A stretch of DNA of 64,000 nt from Philopedon plagiatum (taxonomy: Eukaryota > Arthropoda > Insecta > Coleoptera > Curculionidae): contig OZ020190.1 in the NCBI GenBank assembly GCA_963971165.1, positions 12,972,582 to 13,036,581 of the forward strand, in the 5' to 3' direction. Shown here piece after piece: positions 9,389 through 20,560 of this stretch (position 1 is the first letter of the stretch; each line of letters begins with the position of its first letter). A program made the translations under genes and the position numbers. A model generated the notes under the pieces. The model had not been told where the DNA came from. It made no database searches and saw nothing but the letters and a program-made list of their open reading frames with translations.

Positions 9389-12300
9389 GGTGTCTAAAAT
9401 AGGTGATACCACTATTGCTATCTCCGAAATGGTAAAAGATACGAGGTCGGTTAAATTAGAGAAAATGTGCCATTTATAGTCCCTATTCATATTCCGTTTA
9501 CGGAGTTGCCAAATTCTCTATAGTTTCTTATCTACAGGGGATTATTTAAAACTAGTCAAAAATTTAATTCTTAAATATCTCGAAAAGTATTATAGTTAGA
9601 AAAAAGTTGTTTTTGCAAAAATCACACGAGTTTTTACTTTCTCTAAAGTGACGTTATTGTTTTGTTTATACCATTTGTTTTTACTGAGTTACTGATACTA
9701 ACTTGTTTTTTTCAAATACGGACCTGGTTTTTTTGCTGCATTTTTTGAAAGAATACTTCATACCCTTTACAACTATGTATCACGTGATTATGGTCTTCGA
9801 CGTTTTGGTGAAGAATAGTATCATCAGGATTTCTACCAGTACGAACCTGGCATTTTTCAAGTTAATGCGCCATTTCACGACCTATTATGGAGACAATTAG
9901 GTCAGAATCAGTAACTATGGATTAAATTTTTTTAACTGGTAAATTTTAATTATAATCATGATTACTAACCAGGACCCTCAAGTTTGTCAAATTGGTCCAA
10001 CGCCTGAAAAAAGAATAAGCTTAGTTTTAATTATAACAAATCCTAATAATTAATTCTTAGATGCGTGATTGACTTCGTGTGGTCAGTCCAATCGCGTCCA
10101 TCAACCTGTTCGTCCGCCCGTCCATATGTTATAATTCAACGCAACGTCAAAAAATAAAGCAGAAAACGGATTTTAGATTCGAATTCCTTATAATCCGAAC
10201 CCAGTAAATATGACCATGGTTTTATGCTAGAATATATATAAAGGTCTTTAATTTGAGATAATATGGTTCGTTTTCAAAGCCAGTAAATAGTAATTCAACT
10301 GTACCAGCAGAATGAGTTGCAGCAGAAATGAAACCATTAGGTAAAATAGGATTATTTATTATTATCTTTTGAACTGAAAGGTGATTTTTGGATACGAAAA
10401 TATTAAAAACGTAAAAAATGAAGACGTATCATCAAGGGTGCATTTTACAATATGTAGTAAACTTAACCACTAGTTAGGTGCTGTTAATAAAGGCCGCTAA
10501 TTATATCTGATCTGAGTCTGCTGAACTTTTGCTTTCAATAACTCATGGGCTTAGGTGCAATTTGACAAACTTTAATGACCAAAGGGTTCTGGTTAGTAAT
10601 CATGAACATAGTTTAAAATTAATCAGTTGAATAATTTAAACCACAGCGATAGGTTGTGAAATTGTGCCTTAACATGGAAAATTCCAGGTCCGTATCGATA
10701 GAAAATCCTGATCAAAACGTCGAAAATCATAATCAAGTGATACATAGTTGTAAAGGGTATGAAGAATTCTTTCAAAAAATTCAGCAAAAAATACAGGTCC
10801 GTATTTGAAAAAAACAAGTTAGTATCAGTAACTCAGTAAAAACAAATGGTATAAACAAAACAATAACGTTACTTTAGAGAAGGTAAAAAATCATGTGATT
10901 TTTGTAAAAACAACTTTTTTCAAACTATAATAATTTTTGGAGATATTTAAGAATTAAATTTTTGCCTATTTTTAAAAAATCCCCTGTAGATAAGAAACTA
11001 TAGAGAATTTGGCAACTCCGTAAACGGAATATGAATAGGGACTAGAAATGGCACATTTTCTGTAATTTAACCGACCTCGTATCTTTTACCATTTCGGAGA
11101 TAGCAATAGTGGTATCACCTATTTTAGACACCCTGTATATATCAATATTTTGATCTTGCAGAGTGGAGATCCCTGAAGATGCCTTGTACAATTAAGGCGA
11201 AACGTCGAACACTTTGATACAATCTAATGCCAAGAACTGTATAATATGTTATCATTTAACTCGAGAAGCAGTATTCAGCGTCCATTGTGTTTTTTAAAGC
11301 ATTGTTATTTCTGAGTTATGTGCTGTAAAAAGCAACGACTTTCCAGTGTAGGGCCATAAAAATACATATAAATTCAGTCATTTCGCGTTTTCAATAAATA
11401 TGTTATTTATTATTGCACAATCAGTCAATCGAAACACATACGCTCACACTTTGTGTATATGTCGGTCGGACGGATAATAACTAAAATATTGAGGTTTAAA
11501 ATTCGACAAAATTTAAAACATTTTTCAGCTTGATGTTATCCCACGAAAAAACAACTGAATGTAATGAGCAATGTGGTGAATCCAATTAAGGATACGGCAA
11601 CACCGCCACGATCCCCTAAGGGGGATAAGGTGTTTGACAAGTGTCAATTTGGCAAAGTTATCGTGGGACTACGTCACCAGACGCCATCATCCCGTTTTAT
11701 AATGAGCGACGTTTTACCTCTATTTTGAGGTTGAATTCGATCAGAAAAAATTCTAATCTTATGGGGATAAGTTTTTCGAATTCATTCATTCAATTCATTA
11801 AAAAAAATCTAAGTTTTATTTTGTATTTTTCCTTTTAAATCGAACGCCGCAAAAACAGACGTAAGGAAAAGTACAAAATAAAAGGAGGAGAGAAAACGCT
11901 AAACATCAGACTTCGCGCGCCGTCGCTATGGCATTCCGAGCCGTCTATATTCCACCGAGCAAACCTGTGAAACGACAGTTACTAATGAAAAGAATCCGTT
12001 TTCCAGACACTTGGCACTGACGCAGCATATTTCAAAGTTTATGGATAAAGCTGTTTTAAGAAAAATCAAAAATCGTTTAAAATTTCACTACAGGTATATT
12101 CCGACTGTCAAAAAGTCACACGCAAAATACTACGCCTTGACAGCTGTTTAAGCCATGGATGAATGGGATATGGCATGTGTTACGGAGAAAAAGCGACGTT
12201 GTCACTGTAAATTTCGCCATGCAATTGAAATAATTTACTAAAAATTTATTATCGCGAAAAATAATGGTATATTTAAATCTATGATTATGTTTTTTATGTA

Positions 12301-15300
12301 TATACTGGTAAGTAATTGGTTTTTTATAGCGAGTAACTGAACAACAATGTAAAGAAAAGTAAAAATAGTTGGGATAGGAGTTGATTCCTCCTCTTAAAGG
12401 GGGTGTGACTTGTGACCCAAAAAAACCTTTTGTTTTAATCATGGAAAAAATCTAAGAACTCTCGTGAAAACAGCACTTTTCTACTCAACATAATAACGGA
12501 GCTAATGGCTGGTAAAAATAGTGTAGTTCCACCTGTGACGTCACACCGGCTAATCGGCAGGACGTAGTTCACGTTTTAAGCAGTCGTTGACCCGTCTTCT
12601 ATCGTGTTGTGTTGTGGCGCTTCACAGTAATTAGGTCATTGTTTTTTATTGTTTATATGTTCAGAAAGCAATTAGTAGGTACAGGGTCTTCCAACGAGGA
12701 CTGAACAGGGGCTCATTTTTGAGCTTCCTTGTATTTAAAGAAAAATCTAAAATGGCCAATCGATGTACTTTTTCCTGCAGAATTCAAAAATGAAACCAAA
12801 AATTTATTTGAACCAGAAACAAAAGAGTTACGCTATGGATAAGGCGTTTTTTAAATGGAACATAGCTTTTTTTATACGATTTTCGGAACGAGTGATTTTT
12901 TTTATGTCCGTTCTGATTAAATATTTAATATTGCGACAGCTATTTTTATTAAATTTTAATGTTTTATCCAGTATAATTTAACTTTAACCTGTTTGAAACA
13001 TACACTAGGTAATAAAGGTAAAATCACCTTGAAATCCTTCAAAGTCAAAAAATTTGACAAATTTACTATAATATTGCCGAAATGAAATATTCATTAGATG
13101 AGAGATTGCAGATTGTTATCTTGTTCTACAAATGCCAAGAAAATGCAAGAGAAGCAAGGAGAAGATTTATTGCAAATTTTCAGTAAAGTTCAGTAAGCAA
13201 TATTATAGTAAATTTGTCAAATTTTTTGACTTTGAAGGATTTCAAGGTGATTTTACCTTTATTACCTAGTGTATGTTTCAAACAGGTTAAAGTTAAATTA
13301 TACTGGATAAAACATTAAAATTTAATAAAAATAGCTGTCACAATATTAAAAATTTTAATCAGAACGGACATAAAAAAAATCACTCGTTCCGAAAATCGTA
13401 TAAAAAAAGCTATGTTCCATTTAAAAAACACCTTATCCATAGCGTAACTCTGTTGTTTCTGGTTCAAATAAATTTTTGGTTTCATTTTTGAATTCTGCAG
13501 GAAAAAGTACATCGATTGGCTATTTTAGATTTTTCTTTAAATACAAGGAAGCTCAAAAATGAGCCCCTGTTCAGTCCTCGTTGGAAGACCCTGTACATGT
13601 TAGTGTAAGGTTAAGGGCTTTAGCTATGTTAAGCATTGAAAAACCTTTTATTAGAAATATTTATAATTTTAATGAGCTAGTGATTGAACATTTCTCCCAA
13701 TAGAAGGATAGAAGGATCGATTTGATATACAAACACATTTAACTACATAAAAGGTCAGTAAATTATAAAAAAAAATAATATAAAAAGGGCCTGCATGTAA
13801 TTTAAAAAAGTCACATCAAAAATGCAATTTTGATAGTTTATGTTTTTTGCGGTGTTATTTGTACGTAAATATTTTCTTGGCTAACTACCTAAGCACATTA
13901 AAAAACCTTCATTAATGATAAAAGTGTATTTTGCTTGTTGCGTAATATCACTAGTTGCCCACGAAATTTGACCCAGCTGTAAAGAATCTCACGGGCCGCG
14001 CCTGCGTCACAGCCTAGGCGTTGGCAACTTAAAATTGCCGTAGCTCGGTAACGGTTTATGGTAGCGAAGTGCGGCTTGAAAATGAGTTTGCACAAAAACT
14101 TTCATTTTTGGGTCACACCCCCTTGAAGCCTATGGTATTTTATATGTTGAATATTACTGTTATAGGCCATGCTCATAGTTTAATTCTAACTGTCGATGGT
14201 AAAGTGTACGGTTTTGGTTCGAACGTGTTTGCCCAACTGGAGAACTGCCATATTGAATCTAAGAAAAGCACAAAACCGACTTGGATAGTTATAATGCCCG
14301 ATATGTATGTGCCAGTTGAAAAAATCACATCGTCGTATTTCCATAACGTGAGTATGACATCCATACTACCTACTATATTTATTTTACAGAAGTATTTTTC
14401 TAAATCAAATGGTAATAACAACATAAGTGAAAACATGCGGTCATATATACTATTAAAGACCTGGCCTTTAAAAAAAATAGTGTCTACTTCTAAAATAATG
14501 AATACTTTTTTAGATGGCTGTGACCACGGACCAAAAAGTTTACATGTGGGGAGCCAGTCCTGAGGAAGTTAGATCTTTCCAACAAAGATCCAACCAGAGG
14601 CAGAATAATGAGGGGGGAGTAAATACTGAAAATGAATCGTGGAAATCAAGCGTGCTAATGTATCAGTCGCAAACAAGAAGACCAGTTAGGCAAATTGCAG
14701 TAGGTAAGTAGTACACCATTGCCCTGTCTGTCAAAGAGAATATTATTTCCGAAAGTGTTGGGAAACCATTTGGAGTAAATAAACTGCAATTTTTTACCGA
14801 AGCTAGTTGCACTATTCGTTTTTAAATGGAAAACCTTTAAAAATTAAAAATCGTGAAAAAAAAATAAAAATTTAAATACCTTTATTTCTCTTATTACTTT
14901 AAAAGTTATTCAAAATGACCACCATGAACGTCAGTAATAAGGTCGATTTTGGAACTCAAAATCGACTTTATTACTTCCAAGAAGTTCACGGTGGTCATTT
15001 TGAACTACTTTTAAAGTAATAAAAGAAATAAAGGTATTTAAATTTTTTATTTTTTTTCACGACTTTTAATTTTTAAAGGCATGCCAACGAATTAAGATAC
15101 GGACCTCGGGTTTACGGTAAAATGTTTATTTTTTAGAGAACTTTAAAATGAGATACCACACGGCATAGGGTTGCATTTAAAAGTTTTGACCTCAGCTCCC
15201 TAACGTCACCCCTCAAGGGGGTTGAAAATGTTAAATTACATACAAAAGTAGATTTATTAACCATTAAGATACACCTAAAATTTTGTGTCTCTATCTTTAC

Positions 15301-18300
15301 AAATAGCAAAAACATTTTCCCATACTAAGACTTTTCGGACACCCTGTATACTTAAAGTGCCTTTGTCTTTATAAATAATTTTCCCAGGTTTGTTAGAGAT
15401 TAGAGAGACAGAAAAAAATTCATGGTGCAAAATAGTTCTCTTATAATTGTCAAATTAGAACGATTTTAGCAATAGTGAATCTGGCCGTTAGGGCGGCATT
15501 CTCCACGTGTCGTCCACGTTGGCCAACCTAATTTCATTTTGACGGTTTTTCGCCTTGCTGGATTTTTAACAATAATATAAGTATAGATTCATATCGTGCA
15601 AGCAATGTTCTGTCAATTATTTAAAGTAAGTAAATCATAAAATATCTTGAAACTTTTATTAATATGCCAAAAAATACCTATACAGGGTTGCCACTTTTCT
15701 GAAATGTCAGGGAATTCAAGAGTGGTCAAGGAAATCAGGAAATGTCAAGGAAAACTAGTTGAAAACCTGGAAAAATTGCCTTTTCCGGTTTAAGATAAAA
15801 ATAATTTCATTTCCTAACAAAATTAAATATAATCCGGGTCTGTCTTATCGATAAAAATAATTTTATTTCGTAAAATTGAAAATAAGGTAATAAACTATCT
15901 ATAAACTATAAAAATCAATTTTCTTGCTCGGTTAGCTTCTTTTTAGTCATGGAAATATTGTTTAAGAGTCCGGGAAAGCCAGGGAATGTCAGGGAATTCA
16001 ATTTAATAATTTTGGTGGGAACCCTGCTATATAATAATATTCATACATAAGAAAAGTAAACATTGTACTAAAATGAAATTAAGGTGGCCAACTTGGACGC
16101 TACGTGGAGAATGCCGCCTTAATTTCTTATGGTAAAACCTTACTTATAGACTATTTTTAAAATATTTTTTTTGTATATTAAAATTTATTTCCAGGCTATC
16201 GCCATTGTGCAATATTAGATCAGGGACGCATTATGTGGGGAAAGAACAAAGATGACGAATTAAGCCATGCAAACTTAAGAGACCCCTACGAGGGCGTCAT
16301 GGGCCACAGATTCTCTCATGTGTCTTGTGGATTGGACTATACGATGGCTATTGATCATACGGGACAAGTTTTGGCCTGGGGAACACCAGCTATGATCGAA
16401 GTAATATTTCACAGTATTTTTTTAATTCTAATATGCTGATCTTTTGGCTTTGTCTGCGAACGGTTTAAAATATTATTTTGAAGCAGAATTATTCCTTATA
16501 AAGATGTTTTTCTTTTGACATTACATAAAAAATATTATTAACCATTTAATTTCAACTTATTTATCGTGTCATGCCTGAGAAGTTGTTCGAAATCTCCCCC
16601 TTCAACTTCCAAACACTTTTTCACTATTTTATAAGCGAATTTCGTATCCGCTGTAACATTTTAGGTGTCGCTAATAATCAGGCAAAGCGGATTCGGTCTT
16701 TCATATCATCTGAAGTTGTAGGTGCAGTCGCCATCACTTTGTCCTTTATAAAACAATAAAACCCCACAAGAAAAAGTCAAGGGGGGTCAAATCCGGGGAC
16801 CTAGCAATAAACTGAGAAATAATCGTTAAAACGTCAAAATTCTCAACTGACTTAAGTAAAAATAACTCATTTTCTTGGAAACGAATAATAATTCTGAAAT
16901 AAGTGAACTTGATTTATTGGTAAAATTTATTTATTTTTTAAATTTAATCAAAATTTAGTTACCCACAATTCCGTAACCAAAAGAGCGAATCAAAAAAAAA
17001 TTGTACACGTACGTAGTTTTTACGTAGATTCGAATTCTATAAACAAAAGTACATCATCTATTTTAAAATTCCAAAGTTACCCCCCACCCCTCAAAATAGA
17101 GAAAGAGGGTGAGTGTCAAAAATATGTCCCCCCATCTCCCTATTAACTCATCAGAATTTCATAAAAGTATTTTGAACCGTGTTCGAGATATCGCCTTGTA
17201 ACACTTTAAAACACTCACCCTGTATATAAGCAGTGCGGTTAAGTTGAGCATTCTTTGGGTCAAACTGTGTTGATCTTTTACAGAAATTAAATAATAAATC
17301 CACAAATTTTCTTATTAAAACTTTTAAAAATAGAATGCTTTTTTTAACCAGAATTACAAATAATATGTATAAAAATTTGCCTTATTTGCTTAGGTTTTGC
17401 TGCCCGCTCCTATTTATTTTTGCTTTATTTGTTTGCAATACACCTGCTAATTTTCACGTTATTTGACTGAATTGTTCTTATTTTATCTTATCTGCATTGT
17501 GCCTGCTTACTTTCGCGTTAGTTAATTATAATCTTTAAAAAAATATGCATTTTCAGACAATCCTAGGCGTTTCAATGGATCTTATCCGCAAGAAACAGGA
17601 CGAACGAAATCTAATTTTTAGGGGCACCAAAAGGTCTTTTAAAGGTTCGCACCCAATTTCCAATAACTTACCAATAGAAATATCCGTCTTACCTTCGGTA
17701 GCTTTTACTTTTAACCAGGCTAATCACAAGATGCTGCTCTCCAACAAACATGTACCTTACCACTTATTGTACGTGGATAATAACAATATAAACAGGATTA
17801 TTAAAGTTAACAAAACGGAAAAGGAAGATTTCAAGCATATTTACAAGGTTCCCGAGGTGGTAATCGGACAGAGAACGTTACATTTTGCCATGCAGATGTT
17901 TTTGGAATTTTATGATGCGGAAAATGTCATTAAAAAGAGTACCGATTTTGATAGCCACCAAGCAGCAAGTAAAGCCTCTTTTCTGCACGGTCACTTCGTC
18001 GATAGTTTAGGTTTTACCATAGAAGCATTTAAGAAACACATAGCTAAGATGGACATCGATCTCCCATCCCTTTTCACTTGCAAGGATTCGTACGACGTAA
18101 AGGAAAAAGATCAAGGGGTGGAACTGATCGTTAGAAGCATTAAAACGGAGCTAGACAAGGAAAAGGAAAAATCTAGCAATTGTAGCTCCCCGGCGAGGAT
18201 TTTAAGTTCCAGTTCATCCTTAGATAGTTTACGGCAATTTGGTGAGGAGGGCGGTCAGGAGAGCCCTTGCGAGGGTGATGTACGTCAGACTATTACGAAC

Positions 18301-18783
18301 TATGTTCAATCGATCAAGAAGAGCGACTCGTCTCAGTTGGACGTGCCAAAACTAACTGAGCGATATAAAGATTTGTTGGTGGAGAAAAATTTTAAACAGC
18401 AAGAGTTGCAAATTAAAAATAAAAAAGCCAAGGAGGTGCTGGATATAGCCTCGCATATAGTGGAATTTTACATAAAGAAGATCTACCTCTCCGAAAATCA
18501 CATTCTCATGCAAAATATTTTGTTAAAGTGTATAGAGTTTTGGCTGTCGCACAATCTCCCCGTTTTAGTACTCGAAGACATTCTGTTGAAAAACTTGGAC
18601 AAATATTTCTATCCTTTGTCGATTTTATTGTTTTGCAAAAATTTCGAAGAGGACGACGATATGATGTCCAGGAAAAATGACGATATTGTGCAGATCAGTT
18701 CTTCAGGATTTTTGAAGGAATTTTCGACTAAGTTTTGTTTGCACTTGTGTTCTATGGTTTTGGAGAGCGTAAACAAATCGTAA
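5896..18783 (+). CDS. RCC1-repeat (beta-propeller) protein, nine exons visible, 5' end missing
   Basis: Exons 5896-6164, 6905-7074, 8473-8597, 8734-8854, 9044-9193, 14166-14347, 14514-14703, 16195-16400 and 17557-18783 have AG/GT borders and join in one frame with consistent phases, about 878 residues in total. Exons 2-8 code RCC1 repeats: SCGYEHAAV, VSCGRKHTLCATDCG, VFAWGSNSHGQLGLG, GQYHSVAVT, VYTWGWGIHGQLGHG, GHAHSLILTVDGKVYGFGSN, VSCGLDYTMAIDHTGQVLAW. The last exon is a 408-residue non-repeat tail. RCC1 propellers often act as guanine-nucleotide exchange factors or scaffolds. A long tail after RCC1 repeats recalls insect Rab32-type GEFs such as claret, but I cannot confirm orthology. Introns carry several foldback elements. 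Confidence 0.85.
6165..6904 (+). other. Intron of the RCC1-repeat gene, no recognised element
   Basis: I see no coding exon, simple repeat or terminal inverted repeat in this stretch. Confidence 0.5.
7548..7740 (+). mobile_element. 193-bp MITE, copy 1
   Basis: Begins TGGCAACTCAAATT and ends AATTTGAGTCGCCA, giving imperfect inverted termini of about 14 bp. A clearly related copy with the same orientation and exactly the same length lies at 29013-29205 in an intron of the securin-like gene. Short open frames inside are not coding. Confidence 0.7.
7742..8165 (-). repeat. Dispersed TTTCGAAA-rich repeat, copy in the RCC1 gene intron
   Basis: Read on the minus strand this stretch resembles about 36425-36800: TACGTTACTTTCTCGTAAA, then AAAAAGATGTTCTCTGAAAA, a GTACTTTCGTAAGTA-like block and AAAAATGCTACAA. 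It is built of A/T runs with repeated TTCGAAAA-like words. Ends are not defined here. Confidence 0.6.
9332..9385. repeat. (TA)n microsatellite
   Basis: TA run directly abutting the left end of element A1 in the intron of the RCC1-repeat gene. Confidence 0.95.
9386..11135. mobile_element. Foldback element A1 (CAGGGTGTCTAAAATAG family, TA target)
   Basis: Starts CAGGGTGTCTAAAATAGG at 9386 and ends with its reverse complement at 11135, each end flanked by TA. The inverted arms run about 600 bp (to about 9985 and from about 10560), with a unique centre. TA duplication and CAGGG termini suggest a Tc1/mariner-type nonautonomous element; no transposase is seen. Copies A2 (19038-20238) and A3 (20561-21550) belong to the same family. 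Confidence 0.75.
11173..11206 (+). ncRNA. Hammerhead-like core beside element A1
   Basis: CTGAAGA (11173-11179) fits CUGANGA. GCCTT (11181-11185) pairs with AAGGC (11194-11198) as stem II. GAAA (11199-11202) is followed by C and GTC, so ACGT is self-complementary and GUC is the cleavage triplet. One extra T lies at 11180 before stem II, at the same place as the extra A in the PLE 2 motif. Stem I is poor (only one pair next to the core), so cleavage is doubtful. Confidence 0.35.
11211..12681 (+). other. Intron sequence, no gene recognised
   Basis: Part of the 5-kb intron 9194-14165. I see no exon or clear element ends. An AAAGGGGGTGTGACTTGTGA segment near 12397 is roughly inverted near 14108 (GGGTCACACCCCCTTGAAG), so parts of an older element may surround element B. 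Confidence 0.4.
12682..13593. mobile_element. Foldback element B with internal transposase remnant (TA target)
   Basis: Termini CAGGGTCTTCCAACGAGG (12682) and its reverse complement (ending 13593) are flanked by TA. Arms 12682-13077 and 13197-13593 are near-identical inverted repeats of about 395 bp; the open frame at 12763 recurs on the minus strand at 13512. The centre 13078-13196 is unique and holds a short coding remnant (next entry). A nonautonomous Tc1/mariner-like foldback element. Confidence 0.8.
13082..13186 (+). pseudogene. Transposase N-terminal helix-turn-helix remnant inside element B
   Basis: Open for 34 codons from ATG: MKYSLDERLQIVILFYKC followed by QENAREARRRFIANFQ and TAA. 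This matches from memory the N-terminal HTH (DUF4817-like; typical words are EERVDIVLLYG and NAREAARLF) found in insect DDE transposases. It stops where the right inverted arm begins, so only the DNA-binding start of the gene survives between the arms. Confidence 0.6.
13594..14165 (+). other. Intron sequence, no gene recognised
   Basis: Remainder of the long intron before the exon at 14166. No coding exon or repeat ends seen. Confidence 0.4.
14835..15078. repeat. Palindrome D, about 116-bp arms, 7-bp loop
   Basis: Arms 14835-14950 and 14958-15078 are imperfect reverse complements around GGAACTC. It sits in the intron 14704-16194, inside a larger TA-flanked element whose right end is ACACCCTGTA at 15340-15348. 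The left end near 14748 is degraded. Confidence 0.7.
15492..16118. mobile_element. TTAA-flanked MITE (piggyBac-like) with nested insertion
   Basis: Left end GGCGGCATTCTCCACGTG and right end CTACGTGGAGAATGCCGCC are inverted termini of about 50 bp, reaching AATTTCATTTT. Flanks are TTAG (15488-15491) and TTAA (16119-16122), close to the TTAA target of piggyBac-type elements. A second element occupies 15683-16026. Confidence 0.65.
15683..16026. mobile_element. Small hAT-like element nested in the TTAA MITE
   Basis: Begins CAGGGTTGCCAC and ends GTGGGAACCCTG, with CTATA directly outside both ends. The ends are rich in TGTCAGGGAATTCAA words that recur internally. No coding capacity. Confidence 0.6.
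16545..17222 (-). mobile_element. Mariner-like element C1, decayed transposase 3' part
   Basis: The right end is the terminal repeat CACTCACCCTG (to 17222) next to TA. On the minus strand a broken frame carries DLTPLDFFL and KDKVMATAPTT, then DDMKDRIRF: the block around the last catalytic Asp of a mariner-type DDE transposase, with stops and a frameshift. Same family as C2 (49100-49752) and C3 (52637-53330). The left terminal repeat is missing. Confidence 0.65.
17557..18783 (+). CDS. Terminal exon of the RCC1-repeat gene: C-terminal tail
   Basis: Starts after the acceptor TTTTCAG and ends at TAA 18781-18783. It codes 408 residues. The first part is basic and globular. A Ser-rich linker follows (SPARILSSSSSLDSLR, near 18205-18252) and then a charged coiled-coil-like stretch (TERYKDLLVEKNFKQQELQI). 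The last part is hydrophobic and helical (HILMQNILLKCIEFWLSHNL), reminiscent of alpha-solenoid tails of membrane-trafficking proteins. The open frame reaches back to an ATG at 17545, but that lies in the intron; the splice phase supports 17557. Confidence 0.85.
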   Translation, partial: TILGVSMDLIRKKQDERNLIFRGTKRSFKGSHPISNNLPIEISVLPSVAFTFNQANHKMLLSNKHVPYHLLYVDNNNINRIIKVNKTEKEDFKHIYKVPEVVIGQRTLHFAMQMFLEFYDAENVIKKSTDFDSHQAASKASFLHGHFVDSLGFTIEAFKKHIAKMDIDLPSLFTCKDSYDVKEKDQGVELIVRSIKTELDKEKEKSSNCSSPARILSSSSSLDSLRQFGEEGGQESPCEGDVRQTITNYVQSIKKSDSSQLDVPKLTERYKDLLVEKNFKQQELQIKNKKAKEVLDIASHIVEFYIKKIYLSENHILMQNILLKCIEFWLSHNLPVLVLEDILLKNLDKYFYPLSILLFCKNFEEDDDMMSRKNDDIVQISSSGFLKEFSTKFCLHLCSMVLESVNKS

Positions 18784-19037
18784 AATGTTTTAAGACAGAC
18801 CATTATTTATGTTTAAGTTTAGACGATTTAAAATTGTAGATGATGCATTTTTTCTTACCACATTGAATATACGGCGTCTCCCAAGCCCAAAGTAAACTTG
18901 CCAAATAATTTTTATTACTGTTCGGTTTATGAAAAAATGCTTTTTATGAAAAGTTCTATTTTGTTCAGAGTGAAACTAACGACCGGGAAATTTAAAAATA
19001 AAATATGGAATATGTAGATAATTGTATATTGTGTATA

Positions 19038-20238
19038 CAGGGTGTCTAAAATAGTTGATACCACTATTGCTATCTCCGAAACGGTAAAAGATACGAGGTC
19101 AGTTAAATTAGAGAAAATGTGCAATTTTTAGTTCCAACTCATATTCCGTTTACGGAGTTGATAAATTCTCTATAGTTTCTTATCTACAGGGGATTTTTAA
19201 AAAATAGTCAAAAATATAATTCTTAAATATCTCGAAAACTATTATAGTTAGAAAAAAATTGCTTTAACAAAAATCACACGATTTTTTACCTTCTATGAAG
19301 TAACGTTATTGTTTCGTTTATACCATTTCTTTTATTGAGTTACTGATACTAACTTGTTTTTTTTCAAATACGGACCTGGACTTTTTGCTCCATTTTTTGA
19401 AAGAATACTTTATACCTTTTACAAGTGTGTATAACTTGATAATATTTTCCGACGTTTTGATCAAGCATAGCAACATCATCAGGATTTTCTAACAATACGG
19501 ACCTGGGATCTTCCATGTTAAGGCACAATTCACAACCTATCGCTATGGTTTGTAGTTTCTGTGGTTGTGAAATGGCGCATTTACTTGAAAAATGCCAGGT
19601 CCGTACTGGTAGAATATCCTGATGATGCTATTCTTCACCGAAACGTCGAGAAATATAATCATGTGATACACAGATGTAAAGGGTTTGAGGTATTCTTTCA
19701 AAAAATGCAGCAAAAAGTCCAGGCCCGAATTTGAAAAAAACAAGTTAGTATCAGTAACTCGATAAAAATTAATGATATAAACAAAACAATAACGTTACTT
19801 TAGGGAAGGTAAAAAATCGTGTGATTTTTGTTAAAACATTTTTTTTAACTATAATAGTTTGAAACTATTATAGTTAAAAAAAATTGTTTTAACAAAAATC
19901 ACACGATTTTTTACCTTCTCTAAAGTAACGTTATTGTTTTGTTTATATCATTAGTTTTTATCGAGTTACTGATACTAACTTGTTTTTTTCAAATTCGGGC
20001 CTGGACTTTTTGCTGCATTTTTTGAAAGAATACTTCAAACCAGAGGTATTTACGAATTAAATTTTTGACTATTTTTAGCAAATCCTCTGTAGATAAGAAA
20101 CTATAGAGAATTTTGAAACTTCGTAAACGAAATATGAATAGGGACTAAAAATGGCCCATTTTCTCTAATTTAACCGACCTCGTATCTTTTACCGTTTCGG
20201 AGATAGCAATAGTGGTATCACCTATTTTAGACACCCTG
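19038..20238. mobile_element. Foldback element A2
   Basis: Termini CAGGGTGTCTAAAATAG and reverse complement, TA on both sides. Internally rearranged: around 19800-19935 a block is immediately repeated in inverse (GTAAAAAATCGTGTGATTTT), giving a palindrome inside the palindrome. Confidence 0.75.
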
Positions 20239-20560
20239 TATAGAGGAAAAACCTAACATTCCCGGACGACTGTGAATATTACTGGCCGAGGCGCCAGCCG
20301 AGACTAGCAACATAGAGTTCGGAAATGTGACTTTTCCTACGTTTTTACTTAAGATCTAGTAAAGAATTTTATTCCTTCCCTTAAGTTTTTTCGTGGTAAA
20401 ACGGTTTCGGGGAAAAATGTTAAAAACTGATATCTACTCGTCTTTAGGGGTCGGTTTTTATGTCAAATTGAGGTTTTTTCGCCCACGAGAGAGATGGGAA
20501 CTCTACCGATTCTTATTTTAAACCCTATAAACTATTATTACCCCAAATATAATTTATATA

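Larger units (their letters stand above)
9286..11210. mobile_element. Older inverted-repeat element split by foldback element A1
   Basis: The left flank of A1 (CAGGGATCTTCACTCTACGA, near 9292-9311) is an imperfect reverse complement of its right flank (GAGTGGAGATCCCTG, 11161-11175, and onward to CGAAACGT near 11205). These look like the two arms of an earlier element into whose centre a (TA)n run and A1 were placed. The outer boundary is uncertain. Confidence 0.45.

Noticed and set aside
9237..9490. Frames reading through IYIYIY
   Set aside because: Created by the (TA)n microsatellite.
19618..19653. CTGATGA...GAAACGTCG in element A2 as a ribozyme
   Set aside because: The core words are present but the 14 bases between them do not form a stem II.
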